From VBAS01 sp964508655 (GTDB taxonomy: Bacteria > Bacteroidota > Bacteroidia > Chitinophagales > Chitinophagaceae), in the NCBI GenBank assembly GCA_964508655.1, contig CAZDUO010000047.1:1-28845 (forward strand): a stretch of 28,845 nt of DNA. The letters run 5' to 3'. The notes below the pieces were generated by a model, which had not been told where the DNA came from, did no database searches, and saw only the letters and a program-made list of their open reading frames with translations. Each line of letters begins with the position of its first letter. Positions within the stretch are counted from its first letter, which is position 1. A program made the position numbers and the translations under genes. This document shows, in pieces, positions 14,123-22,928 of this stretch.

Positions 14123-14904
14123 GTGAGCCACGCCGGGGAAAGAAAAGAAAAGAATTGCCTGAACTGCGGCGCCACCGTGGTGGGGCGGTATTGCCATGNN
14201 NNNNNNNNNNNNNNNNNNNNNNNNNNNNNNNNNNNNNNNNNNNNNNNNNNNNNNNNNNNNNNNNNNNNNNNNNNNNNNNNNNNNNNNNNNNNNNNNNNCT
14301 GATAAAAATTCAGGGCCGCCCGGGGTTTACTATTCTGAATTTAACCGGTGCGCCTGATAAGTTTCATAGTGTACGGGAGTATGATTCTTTGCAAAAAACA
14401 TTGCCGGCCGATAGCCGGGACAACTGGTTACTACGAACATTAAAAAAGAAGGAAATCGGGCTGAATGAAAAGTATGGCTCCGACCCGGAAACGGCCCTGA
14501 AGAAATTTGCTGACGGATTTCTTCATAAGCTGCCCTACCTGTTATTTATTTCATTGCCGCTGTTTGCCCTGTTTCTGAAATTGCTGTATGTGCGCCACAG
14601 GCAATATTATTATGCCGATCATGCCATCTTCAGTATACACCATTATGTTTTTTCATTTTTACTTCTGCTGGCTGTGTTTATTGCCGGTGATTTATCTGGG
14701 AAAGCAATACCCGTTTTTTTTAACACACTGGTTGTAATCTTTTTGCTGTACGGAGCCTGGTACCTGTACAAGGCCATGCGGAATTATTTTGGCCAGCGGC
14801 GGTTTAAAACGTTTGTAAAATTTTTACTGCTCAACCTGCTGGGCTTTATCAGCCTGGTACTGTTATTTATACTATTTGTAATTTTCTCCGTTTTTGGATT
14901 ATAA
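14123..14904 (+). CDS. DUF3667 membrane protein, interrupted by an assembly gap
   Basis: The N-terminus is readable from GTG 14123 as VSHAGERKEKNCLNCGATVVGRYCH, the zinc-ribbon start (CxxC...C) typical of DUF3667 proteins. The frame then enters 100 N. After the gap, from 14299, the rest continues with a soluble charged stretch and about four membrane segments (LPYLLFISLPLFALFLKLLYV, YVFSFLLLLAVFIAG, FFNTLVVIFLLYGAWYLY, FLLLNLLGFISLVLLFILFV). The two parts are in different nominal frames, which means only that the true gap is not a multiple of three away from 100. Family members usually have a longer N-terminal half, so more than 100 bases are probably missing. Function is unknown. The stop is 8 bp before mazG, and the genes likely form an operon. 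Confidence 0.8.
14199..14298. other. Assembly gap (100 N) inside the DUF3667 gene
   Basis: A placeholder run of exactly 100 N. It removes the second half of the zinc ribbon and the region before the first membrane segment of the DUF3667 protein. Confidence 0.99.
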
Positions 14905-14912
14905 ATAAACTT

Positions 14913-15713
14913 ATGAATCAATCATTAAATGATGCTTTCAGCCGCCTGGTATCCATCATGGACGACCTGCGTGAAAAATGCCCCTGGGACCGTAAACAAA
15001 CCATACAATCGCTGCGGCACCTCACTATCGAAGAAACTTATGAACTTGCAGATGCCATTACAGAAGAAAACTGGCAAGGGATAAAAGAAGAGCTGGGCGA
15101 CCTGCTGCTGCATATTGTTTTTTATGCCCGTATTGGACAGGAACAAAAAGCTTTTACGCTGGAGCAGGCTATTAATGGTATTTGTGAAAAACTCATTGCC
15201 CGCCATCCGCATATTTACGGCAATGTAAAAGTAAGTGGTGAAGAAGATGTAAAGAAGAACTGGGAAAAGCTGAAACTGAAGGAAGGAAAGAAATCTGTGT
15301 TGGGCGGTGTGCCCGCCTCGCTGCCTGCCATGGTAAAGGCGATGCGCCTGCAGGAAAAGGCAAAACAGGTAGGCTTTGAGTGGGAAAACAAGGAGCAGGT
15401 TTGGGAAAAAGTGGAGGAGGAAATAGGGGAGCTGAAGATGGCAATAGGCAACTGGCAATCGGCAAAGGCAGATGATGCATTTGCAAGACACCGTAAAGTG
15501 GAAGAAGAACTGGGCGATGTGTTTTTTTCACTGATCAATTATGCACGGTTTTTGCAAGCAGATGCAGAAAATGCCCTTGAAATAACCAATAAAAAATTTA
15601 CCCGGCGTTTTCACCAGATGGAAGAAAAGGTAATGCAGAGCGGGAAAAACCTGACCGAAATGACGCTGGAAGAAATGGACGCTATCTGGAACCATATAAA
15701 AAATCAGACCTGA
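14913..15713 (+). CDS. mazG: Nucleoside triphosphate pyrophosphohydrolase MazG
   Basis: A 266-residue all-alpha NTP pyrophosphohydrolase that converts NTPs or dNTPs to monophosphate and pyrophosphate, cleaning the nucleotide pool. It contains the two tandem MazG domains of the E. coli type: the first with CPWDRKQTIQSL, EETYELADAI and EELGDLLLHIVFYA (metal-binding EExxE and ExxD), the second with EEEIGELKMAI and KVEEELGDVFFSLINYARF. Length and motifs are standard. It starts at ATG 14913, 8 bp after the DUF3667 stop, and its TGA is followed 4 bp later by the GTG of the large kinase gene, so all three are probably co-transcribed. Confidence 0.96.
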   Translation: MNQSLNDAFSRLVSIMDDLREKCPWDRKQTIQSLRHLTIEETYELADAITEENWQGIKEELGDLLLHIVFYARIGQEQKAFTLEQAINGICEKLIARHPHIYGNVKVSGEEDVKKNWEKLKLKEGKKSVLGGVPASLPAMVKAMRLQEKAKQVGFEWENKEQVWEKVEEEIGELKMAIGNWQSAKADDAFARHRKVEEELGDVFFSLINYARFLQADAENALEITNKKFTRRFHQMEEKVMQSGKNLTEMTLEEMDAIWNHIKNQT

Positions 15714-15717
15714 CAAG

Positions 15718-18700
15718 GTGAAGCAGGCACACCCTCATATTTTTTTTAAAACCTATACATGGCTGGCTGCCGCATTGTTTTTTTACCTGCTGTCGCTGGC
15801 ATTCAGCACACCGTACACCAGGCAAAGTGTAATCGGCCTGGAAAGAAAAAACCTGGAAAAATATATACAGGCACGACAAAAAGAATTTGAAAAGTTTGTT
15901 GCCGACACAGCAATGATTTATCGCCTGGCGGTCCGCAGCGGGGCTGAAGGCGAACTGGAAAAAATTACTGAAAACACAGACGGCATTTTTATTTTCCGGC
16001 AAACAGCCACCGGCGGCGATGCGCTTATTTTCTGGAGCAACCAGTACACGTATCCGCCGGATAAAATTCATGCCATACCCGATGGCGAATACTTTGAACA
16101 TCTCGACAACGGGTTTTATGTATGCATAAAGAAAACTCTGCAGACAACACAACCGGAGGAGCGGTTGCGGGTAATAGGTCTTATTCCTGTACGCTATAAT
16201 TATTTTGTAGAAACCGATTACCTGCATGATGATTTTGCACACAGCAAAAAAGCGATTTCAAGAATTACCTTATCCGGCACGCCGACCGAATATCCTGTCA
16301 GCAGTCTTTCGGGTAAAACGCTGTTTTATATTGCAGCTAAGGCACAGCCGCTGATTGCCCGCACAGGAAGCCTTGCTGTTATTTTGAAAATAACAGTCAT
16401 CCTGTGCCTGTTGCTTTTTATTCATTTTATTTCGGAAAAAACGGCACGCAAATACGGACCGCTCCGCGGCATCAGCATGCTTGTTGTTTCCATCGTACTG
16501 CTCCGGCTTCTCAGTTACTACACCTCTTTTCCCATCAACTTCCGCCAGTTTGAACTGTTTGACCCGGCAGTGTATGGTTCAAACCCCGTGCATAAATCGC
16601 TTGGCGACCTGCTCATCAATGCTGTGCTTTTTTGCTGGATTGTATTGTATGCATGGAATAAACTGGCGCCTGCTGGCAGATTCAGTATAGTGACCGGCAA
16701 ATATCATTTCATAGCCGGCACAGGTTGCATTCTCGTAGTGCTGGCCTTCACTTTCCTGATGGCAGGCACCATCAGGAGCCTGGCGGCCGACTCAAAAATT
16801 TCTTTCGACGTCATCAACTTTTTCAGCCTGAGCCAATACACGGTATTCGGTTTTGCAACGCTTTCAGTGCTCGCCATCGGTTATTATTTTTTTATCAGGA
16901 TAATGATGCTGGCGCTGGCTGCATATTTCCATAAAAATTTTTATATCGTTTACCTTGTTATCATCATTGCCGGCCTCAGCTGGCTTACGTTCAAAATTGA
17001 GAGCCCGCTGCTGAGCTTTTACATGCTGGTGATGATGTGGCTGGTGCTGTACCTGCGGCTGCTGCGTGTAAAACGGTTTGCCATCAACCAGCCGCACCTG
17101 AAAATGGCCGGCACCCTGTTCTGGATTTTTCTTTTTTCGGTTTCTATTACGGCCATCATCATCGAGGCCAACCGGGTAAAAGAATGGGAGACAAGAAAGA
17201 TTCTTGCTTACAGAATTTACCTGCAATCCGACCCCTATAATGAAAGAGAGCTGAGAATTTCATTTACCTATATTGATGATGATTTCCTGCGGCAGAACTT
17301 TCACCGTTTTCGCAGCGAAGAGCCGGCCAAAATTCTCCGCGACAGTATTTTAAAAAAAAGCAGCTACCTGAGCCGCTACGATTCGCGGCTTTATGTATTT
17401 GATGAAAACAACAAGCCGCTTTATAACGATGCTCCCGAATCGGCCAATACACTGAACACCATTCTGCGTGTGCAGGCCAAAGAAACCAATACGCCTTTTC
17501 TTTATTACTACGAAACATCCTTTGATAAGTTTACGTTTATTTTCAAACGGGAAGTAAAAAATGAAGCCGGCAAAACCATCGGTTCCTTTTTTATTTTATC
17601 CGATCCTGAGCAGTACACCACCGATGCGCTTTATCCTGAGCTGTTCCGGCCGGCCAACCAGGTGAGCCCCGAGGAGTCGCAGGCGTATACGTATGGTATT
17701 TATAAAAAAAATATCCTGGTTCCCGGCCCCAACAATAAATATGCATTTGCCACTACCCTGAAACCTGAAGATTTTCCTGAAGAACAGTATGACAGGCGTA
17801 TCCGCGGCAAATTTATTGAGCTTTGGTACAAGGCCTCAAGCGACAAAGTGGTGGTAATTGCCAAAAAACGGGATTCGGTGATTGAAGCCATCACCCTGTT
17901 CTCCTACATTTTCTGCGCCTTTCTTTTCCTGGCTGCATTTTTCAACCTGCTGGTGCTGGTGCTGCGTGTGGGCGGCAGCCTTCGTGAAATACGCCAGCTG
18001 CTGCAATGGAACATACGCACCCAGGTACACAGCACCATTATTTTCATCAGCATACTTTCCTTTGTCATCATCGGCGTAGCCACCATTTCGTTTTTCATCC
18101 AGCGATACGAACAAAACAACCAGGAGCGGCTGAGCCGTACCATGGAAATTATGGTGAATGAAATGGAAAAAAAGCTGGACCGCCGGCAGGTGTTTGATGA
18201 CCAACTGGCCATTTACGATTCGGTGGCCAACCAGGAAGTGCAGTTGCTGGTGAATGAAGTGGCAGAAATACATAATGTGGATGTGAACGTGTACGACACC
18301 AGCGGTAACCTGCATGTGAGTTCGCAGCCGATAATTTACCGTGAAGGATACCTGAGTAAAAAAATTCACCCGCTTGCGTTTTATCATCTCAACCACCTGC
18401 GGCAGGTGCAGCATGTGCAGCAGGAAAAACTTTCCACCATCAGTTACCTGAGCATTTATGCGCCGCTGCGCGGCAACGACGGGCTGGCCTATGCCTACCT
18501 GAACATACCTTACTTTTTGTCGCAGCGGGAGCTGAAGCAGGAAATAAGCAACTTTCTTGTCACCATCATCAACCTGAATGCGTTTATTTTCCTCATTGCA
18601 GGCGTCATTGCCCTGTTCATCACCAACAGGGTCACCCGGTCGTTTTCGCTCATCAGCGAAAAGATGAAGGCGGTGAAACTGGGCGGACAGAATGAAGAAA

Positions 18701-19470
18701 TAATCTGGAACCGCAATGATGAGATTGGCGAGCTGGTGGCCGAATACAACCGCATGGTAAAGCAACTGGAAAAAAGCGCCGATGTGCTGGCCCGCAGCGA
18801 ACGGGAAGGCGCCTGGCGGGAAATGGCACGCCAGGTGGCACATGAAATTAAAAACCCGCTGACGCCAATGAAGCTGAGCATCCAGTACCTGCAAAAAAGC
18901 ATTGACAACAATTCGGGCAACGTGAAAGATCTGACAGCGAATGTTGCAAAGACGCTTGTCGAACAAATAGATCATCTTTCAAAAATCGCTTTCGACTTTT
19001 CGCAGTTTGCCAATATCGGCAACACGCAACCCGAGCTGATTGACCTGCACGAAGTGCTTTCTTCTCTCGGCGATTTGTACCGGGTAAACGACAACCTGGA
19101 GCTCCGGTTAAATATGAATAACGGCGATATCAGGCTGTATGCCGATAAAACGCAAATCAACCGGCTTTTCACCAATCTTTTTCAAAATGCGGTGGAAGCA
19201 TGCACAACAAAAGACAAATGCTGCATTGTTATCAATGCTGTCAAGAATCAATCGGTGGTAACGGTAAGTGTGCAGGACAACGGCGAAGGCATACCGGCGG
19301 AGATGCATTCGAAAATTTTTACCCCCAACTTCACCACCAAATCTTCCGGCACCGGGCTTGGCCTTGCCATCTGCAAAGGCATCGTGGAGCAGGCAAAAGG
19401 AAGAATCTGGTTTGAAACAAAGAAAGGCGAGGGGAGTACTTTCTTTGTGGAGTTGCCGTTGGTTAACTGA
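15718..19470 (+). CDS. Very large NtrY-like membrane sensor histidine kinase
   Basis: A 1250-residue kinase. One N-terminal membrane helix (about 13-30) is followed by an extracytoplasmic region, then about eight membrane helices between 215 and 490. A second extracytoplasmic region (about 490-720) is followed by two helices, a third sensor-like region (about 800-945) and a last helix leading into HAMP (ITNRVTRSFSLISEKM). The kinase core has REMARQVAHEIKNPLTPMKLS with H1042, which is the NtrY-type box, and an ATPase domain (LFQNAVEAC, DNGEGIPAE, FTTKSSGTGLGLAICKGIV). The start is GTG 15718, 4 bp after mazG. No response regulator is adjacent, although NtrY-type kinases normally pair with NtrC-type regulators. 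The gene ends 5 bp from the convergent nitrilase gene. Confidence 0.93.
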   Translation: MKQAHPHIFFKTYTWLAAALFFYLLSLAFSTPYTRQSVIGLERKNLEKYIQARQKEFEKFVADTAMIYRLAVRSGAEGELEKITENTDGIFIFRQTATGGDALIFWSNQYTYPPDKIHAIPDGEYFEHLDNGFYVCIKKTLQTTQPEERLRVIGLIPVRYNYFVETDYLHDDFAHSKKAISRITLSGTPTEYPVSSLSGKTLFYIAAKAQPLIARTGSLAVILKITVILCLLLFIHFISEKTARKYGPLRGISMLVVSIVLLRLLSYYTSFPINFRQFELFDPAVYGSNPVHKSLGDLLINAVLFCWIVLYAWNKLAPAGRFSIVTGKYHFIAGTGCILVVLAFTFLMAGTIRSLAADSKISFDVINFFSLSQYTVFGFATLSVLAIGYYFFIRIMMLALAAYFHKNFYIVYLVIIIAGLSWLTFKIESPLLSFYMLVMMWLVLYLRLLRVKRFAINQPHLKMAGTLFWIFLFSVSITAIIIEANRVKEWETRKILAYRIYLQSDPYNERELRISFTYIDDDFLRQNFHRFRSEEPAKILRDSILKKSSYLSRYDSRLYVFDENNKPLYNDAPESANTLNTILRVQAKETNTPFLYYYETSFDKFTFIFKREVKNEAGKTIGSFFILSDPEQYTTDALYPELFRPANQVSPEESQAYTYGIYKKNILVPGPNNKYAFATTLKPEDFPEEQYDRRIRGKFIELWYKASSDKVVVIAKKRDSVIEAITLFSYIFCAFLFLAAFFNLLVLVLRVGGSLREIRQLLQWNIRTQVHSTIIFISILSFVIIGVATISFFIQRYEQNNQERLSRTMEIMVNEMEKKLDRRQVFDDQLAIYDSVANQEVQLLVNEVAEIHNVDVNVYDTSGNLHVSSQPIIYREGYLSKKIHPLAFYHLNHLRQVQHVQQEKLSTISYLSIYAPLRGNDGLAYAYLNIPYFLSQRELKQEISNFLVTIINLNAFIFLIAGVIALFITNRVTRSFSLISEKMKAVKLGGQNEEIIWNRNDEIGELVAEYNRMVKQLEKSADVLARSEREGAWREMARQVAHEIKNPLTPMKLSIQYLQKSIDNNSGNVKDLTANVAKTLVEQIDHLSKIAFDFSQFANIGNTQPELIDLHEVLSSLGDLYRVNDNLELRLNMNNGDIRLYADKTQINRLFTNLFQNAVEACTTKDKCCIVINAVKNQSVVTVSVQDNGEGIPAEMHSKIFTPNFTTKSSGTGLGLAICKGIVEQAKGRIWFETKKGEGSTFFVELPLVN

Positions 19471-19475
19471 AAATT

Positions 19476-20435
19476 TCAAAAATCGTTTTGCTGCGTCATC
19501 CAGCTTACTTTCTGCCCGGCTTTATGTGGCTGGCCGATGATGTCACGGTAGAGTTCGGGCCGTCTTGCTTTCCGGTAACGGTAGCCGCCAGACAGTGTAA
19601 GTTTATCCGGCGTCAGTATTGCTGTGACGATATCATCATCAAATGTTCTGCATTCGGTCATGACGTCGCCAAACGGATCCAGAATCATGGAGCAGCCGTT
19701 CTTTACCTGGTCGTCGTCCATACCGATGGGATTTGAAAAGACAACGTAGATGCCGTTGTCGAAAGCTCTTGCCGGCAGCCATTTCATCAGCCATTCTCTT
19801 CCTTTGGGTCCGTCAAATTCACGGTGCAATGCTTCCGGGTTCTTTTTCCTGTTTTGCCAGAGCTGCGGGTCAATAAAACCGGCGCCGGGCCGTGGCGAAG
19901 GAGTGCCCATGGTGACATGCGGCATGAAAATAATATCTGCTCCAAGCAGCGCTGTGGCTCTTACGTTTTCTATGATGTTGTTGTCGTAGCAAATGAGGAT
20001 GCCGCATTTCCAACCGCCGTATTCAAACATAGTATAGCTGTCGCCCGGCAGGATGTGAGGATTGATGAAGGGATGCAGCTTGCGGTGTTTTGCCACCAGC
20101 CCGTTTTTATCTACACATACATACGCTTTGAAAATTTTATCCTCGTTATCTTTTTCAAACAACCCGGTCAGCACAGCGATATGATGTTTGGCGGCAAGCT
20201 TTATCAATGCCTCCGTGCTTTCTCCTTCCGGAACCGGTTCTGCAATCTCCAGCAATTGTTCACGGCTAAGGTGGCGGGCAAAGCTGTAGCCGGTGACAGA
20301 GCATTCATGAAAGGCAATCATTTTTGCTCCGTCCTGCGCCGCTTTTGCGGCCAGCTTGTCAATAACAGAAAGATTGTACACTTTATCGCTGCTGCGGTGT
20401 TCGAACTGGGCAGTGGAGATGGGGAGGGGAGACAT
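19476..20435 (-). CDS. Nitrilase-superfamily amidohydrolase
   Basis: A 319-residue carbon-nitrogen hydrolase. The catalytic triad is visible: E44 in AFHECSVTGYSF, K119 in KHRKLHPF and C149 in GILICYDNN. Oligomer-interface sequences such as GADIIFMPHVT and the C-terminal YRYRKARRPELY are present. The substrate is not predictable from sequence; the family hydrolyses amides, carbamoyl compounds and sometimes nitriles. There is no N-acyltransferase fusion and no signal peptide, so it is cytoplasmic. It stands alone, convergent with the large kinase gene and followed upstream by a 496-bp non-coding region. Confidence 0.92.
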   Translation of the reverse strand: MSPLPISTAQFEHRSSDKVYNLSVIDKLAAKAAQDGAKMIAFHECSVTGYSFARHLSREQLLEIAEPVPEGESTEALIKLAAKHHIAVLTGLFEKDNEDKIFKAYVCVDKNGLVAKHRKLHPFINPHILPGDSYTMFEYGGWKCGILICYDNNIIENVRATALLGADIIFMPHVTMGTPSPRPGAGFIDPQLWQNRKKNPEALHREFDGPKGREWLMKWLPARAFDNGIYVVFSNPIGMDDDQVKNGCSMILDPFGDVMTECRTFDDDIVTAILTPDKLTLSGGYRYRKARRPELYRDIIGQPHKAGQKVSWMTQQNDF

Positions 20436-20931
20436 GGAAAGATGAATAATGCTTTAGTTTCACTTTTTTTGGTGTCCGCCTTTCAAACTTTCTCAGTTTA
20501 AAATATTCTCACCAGCAACACGAAATAAAAGTACATCATATTTCGGTTTTTGGAAGGCTGTGCCGCATTGCTTCTGCCTCATCGGAACTACGATGTGAGT
20601 TTGTTTAAATGAATCTTGAACTAATCAACTAATCAACTAATCAACTAATCAACTAATCAACTAATGAACTAATAAACTAATAATCTGACAGAGTAATAGG
20701 GCCTCACAAATTTACGCCTTTATTGGCATGTTGTGTGGCTAGGGCGTAGTGTAGTAATAATCGAAGATTGTAAAAAAAACGGTTGTTGACAGGCGAAGCT
20801 TCAAATCTGCACCTCATAGCCACAACGCCGTAAGGTTAAAGGTATGCCTTATTCCTACCACTGTTTACTATTCTGCATTTCGGATTATTTTTAGGACAAT
20901 CCACCCCATCTGAAAAAAAATATTTCCCTAC
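20436..20931. other. Non-coding region with tandem repeat and imperfect inverted repeat
   Basis: No ORF with convincing coding character is present over these 496 bp. The region contains an 8-bp tandem array (separate entry). A loose inverted repeat pairs TTGTGTGGCTA near 20733-20743 with TAGCCACAA near 20818-20826. The sequence around the right arm (ACGCCGTAAGG) partly mirrors that around the left. This may be a decayed mobile element or a structured RNA; I do not recognise either. There is no clear promoter for the nitrilase gene. Confidence 0.5.
20619..20682. repeat. 8-bp tandem repeat (AACTAATC), eight copies
   Basis: Five perfect AACTAATC units (20619-20658) are followed by one AACTAATG and two AACTAATA units. 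The order of variants suggests slippage expansion from one side. It lies in non-coding DNA, more than 180 bp upstream of the nitrilase start and about 250 bp from the PolX-like stop. Confidence 0.95.
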
Positions 20932-22614
20932 TCACCTCTTCTTTTTTTTCTTATTATTCTGCAACCATTCTACAAACTGCTGCAGCGAAAAACTGCTCAG
21001 GTTTTGCTCTTTGGTTACCCCGGCCTTCTGTGCTGCCAGCACACCGTATTTCACATCATCAAAACCTTCCAGGGCATGGGCATCGGGGTCAATGGATATG
21101 AGTACGCCTTTTTCAAGCGCATAGTCAATATGCTTCCAGTCAATATCTAGCCGGCGGGGATGCGCATTCAATTCTATCACTACGTGGTTGGCTGCACAGG
21201 CGTCAATAATTTTTTTGTGGTCAACAGGATAACCGTTGCGGCTCAACAGCAGGCGGCCCGTCATGTGGCCGAGTATGCTGGTGTAAGGATTTTCAATGGC
21301 ACGCAGCAACCGCATCATGGCTTTTTCTTCCGTCATCTTCAGGTTGCTGTGCACCGAAGCAATCACCAGGTCGAAGGTGGAAAGAATATTGTTGCCGTAG
21401 TCAAGCGAGCCGTCGTTCAGGATATCACATTCAATGCTTTTAAAAATTTTAAATGGTCGCAGTTTGTCATTCAGCTCATCAATATACCGGTGTTGCTCCC
21501 TTATTCTTTCTTCGTTCAGCCCATTGGCGTAGGCAGCAGCTTTGGAGTGATCGGAGATGACGAGATACTGAAATCCCCTTTTGATAAGTTCTTCCGCCAT
21601 TTCCTCAATTGTGTTCACACCATCGCTCCAGTTGCTGTGGCTGTGTATCAGTCCTTTTATATCGGCGGACTGAATGAGCAATGGTAAACCATTCTTTTTT
21701 GTTTTGTCAATGATGGCTTCCTTTTCCCGCAGGCAGGGCGGAATGAACGGAATGCCCGCCTGCGAAAAAACGGGTTCATCGTCCGGTCCCTTGCCGGTAA
21801 ATTTTACCGAGGGAAATTTTTTCTGAAAAGCATTTATGAATTCATCGGAGCCGGTAGTAAGAAAAAGCCGCTCATCCATTTTTCCTTCACCGGTGCAGAG
21901 GCGCAGCTTCAAACCGTTTTTCAGTTTGTAAAGCAGCAAATCATTTTTTTCTTCCAGCAGCTCCGGCGGCTGTGCGGTGATGAATTTTGGTTTAATGGTT
22001 TCATTTTTTTCCAGCACCACAAATTCCAGCTCATCCATCGTCAATGCCTGGCGGCGGTAGGCACCGGTAACATGGGTTTTTTCTTTTGAAAAAAGTTTTT
22101 CCATGTAGGCATTTATCTGTGGAAACAGGGCTTCCATTTCGGCATACAGGAAGCTGCCCTTGTTTTGCAGGTAAAACTCAATCGCTTCTTTTACGTTGGC
22201 CTGGGTCTTTTCGCCAAAGCCTTTATAAAGGGTAAGCCGGTTTTCTTCGCAGGCATACAGCAGCTCGCCGATGGACTCCAGTTCCATCTCTTTCCAGATG
22301 GAATGAATTTTTTTCGGCCCGAGGCCTTTTATGTTCAGCATCTCCACTACGCCAGGTGGTGTCTTGGCGATGTATTCATTTAAAATTCCGAACTGGCCTG
22401 TTTCCAGCATTTCGGCAATTTTTTTTGCTGTGCTTTCACCAATGCCTTTGATGGATGCAATTTTTTCCGGTGGCGTATCGGCAAGGGGGTAGGGGAGTTT
22501 TTCTATATTAAATGCGGCAGCGCCGTATATTCTCGCTTTAAAAGAGTTTTCGCCATGGATGTCCATCAGCTTCGAAAGCAGCGAGAAATTTTCAGCAATG
22601 GCATAGTTGTCCAT
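20932..22614 (-). CDS. PolX-like protein: HhH plus degenerate polymerase palm plus PHP exonuclease
   Basis: A 560-residue protein with the layout of bacterial family X DNA polymerases: N-terminal 8-kDa-like region and helix-hairpin-helix motifs (SIKGIGESTAKKI, NIKGLGPKKI), a palm/fingers region (about 160-320) and a C-terminal PHP domain (about 335-550). The PHP metal ligands look intact (IHSHSNWSDG, ISDHS, ECDIL, ASVHS, LGHMTGR, NAHPRRLDID, DPDAH). In the palm, the usual [GR]DLD catalytic pair is DELE (E195, E197), and the third Asp position in the SVDFR-like strand is K236. The polymerase is therefore probably inactive while the 3'-5' exonuclease or phosphoesterase remains. The tail ends NNKKKKKR. 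A monocistronic leftward gene. Confidence 0.88.
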   Translation of the reverse strand: MDNYAIAENFSLLSKLMDIHGENSFKARIYGAAAFNIEKLPYPLADTPPEKIASIKGIGESTAKKIAEMLETGQFGILNEYIAKTPPGVVEMLNIKGLGPKKIHSIWKEMELESIGELLYACEENRLTLYKGFGEKTQANVKEAIEFYLQNKGSFLYAEMEALFPQINAYMEKLFSKEKTHVTGAYRRQALTMDELEFVVLEKNETIKPKFITAQPPELLEEKNDLLLYKLKNGLKLRLCTGEGKMDERLFLTTGSDEFINAFQKKFPSVKFTGKGPDDEPVFSQAGIPFIPPCLREKEAIIDKTKKNGLPLLIQSADIKGLIHSHSNWSDGVNTIEEMAEELIKRGFQYLVISDHSKAAAYANGLNEERIREQHRYIDELNDKLRPFKIFKSIECDILNDGSLDYGNNILSTFDLVIASVHSNLKMTEEKAMMRLLRAIENPYTSILGHMTGRLLLSRNGYPVDHKKIIDACAANHVVIELNAHPRRLDIDWKHIDYALEKGVLISIDPDAHALEGFDDVKYGVLAAQKAGVTKEQNLSSFSLQQFVEWLQNNKKKKKR

Positions 22615-22670
22615 AAATACCCGGGCCCCGGGAAGGCAATATTTGGTTTGTTAATCTCAAAGTAAATGAA

Positions 22671-22747
22671 AATTGAATATTGAACATTGATAATTGAAAA
22701 TTTCCTGTCACAATAAAAATAAAATGCTCAATGTTCGATGCTCAATT
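22671..22747. repeat. Imperfect inverted repeat, AT-rich dispersed type
   Basis: The arms 22671-22690 and 22728-22747 pair over 20 bases with about 3 mismatches; both contain GAACATTGA or its complement. It lies just upstream of the PolX-like gene. Similar intergenic inverted repeats occur at 26691-26760, and repeats of this style are common in Bacteroidota. Confidence 0.65.
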
Positions 22748-22808
22748 AATGAAGTTACTGCCGGAAGATTTCATAACTCCACTTTAGGGGGTGGGGGCTT
22801 GTTGGGGT

Positions 22809-22841
22809 AAAAAAAAGTCCCCCGCTTTGCGAGGGACTTTT
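22809..22841 (-). terminator. Intrinsic terminator of the Lys/Ala peptide gene
   Basis: AAAAGTCCC (22813-22821) pairs with GGGACTTTT (22833-22841), with an inner CGC/GCG and loop TTT. On the minus strand the stem is followed by eight T (A-run at 22809-22816). It lies 15 bp past the stop of the 23-codon gene, which supports that gene being transcribed on its own. Confidence 0.85.
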
Positions 22842-22856
22842 ATTACAATCTTTAAT

Positions 22857-22928
22857 TTACTTTTTCTTCTTAGCAGCTTTTTTCTTCGGAGCGGCTTTTT
22901 TCTTTGCAGCTTTTTTCTTTGTTGCCAT
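22857..22928 (-). CDS. 23-residue lysine/alanine-rich peptide (histone H1-like)
   Basis: The ORF encodes MATKKKAAKKKAAPKKKAA followed by KKKK: 14 lysines, 6 alanines and one proline in 23 residues. It uses both AAA and AAG for Lys and GCA, GCC and GCT for Ala, so the repeat is kept at protein level rather than by simple DNA slippage. ATG and TAA are clear, and a strong terminator follows 15 bp downstream. It resembles the basic tails of bacterial histone H1-like proteins and would bind nucleic acid non-specifically; this is inference. No upstream promoter box is obvious. It is too short for most gene finders. Confidence 0.65.
   Translation of the reverse strand: MATKKKAAKKKAAPKKKAAKKKK

Noticed and set aside
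17836..18975. 379-residue ORF on the minus strand
   Set aside because: It lies wholly inside the 1250-residue kinase gene in antisense; its His- and Phe-rich composition is typical of an antisense shadow.
19465..19500. Terminator between the convergent large kinase and nitrilase genes
   Set aside because: Only a short GAAAATTTC-like stem is present, too weak to call.
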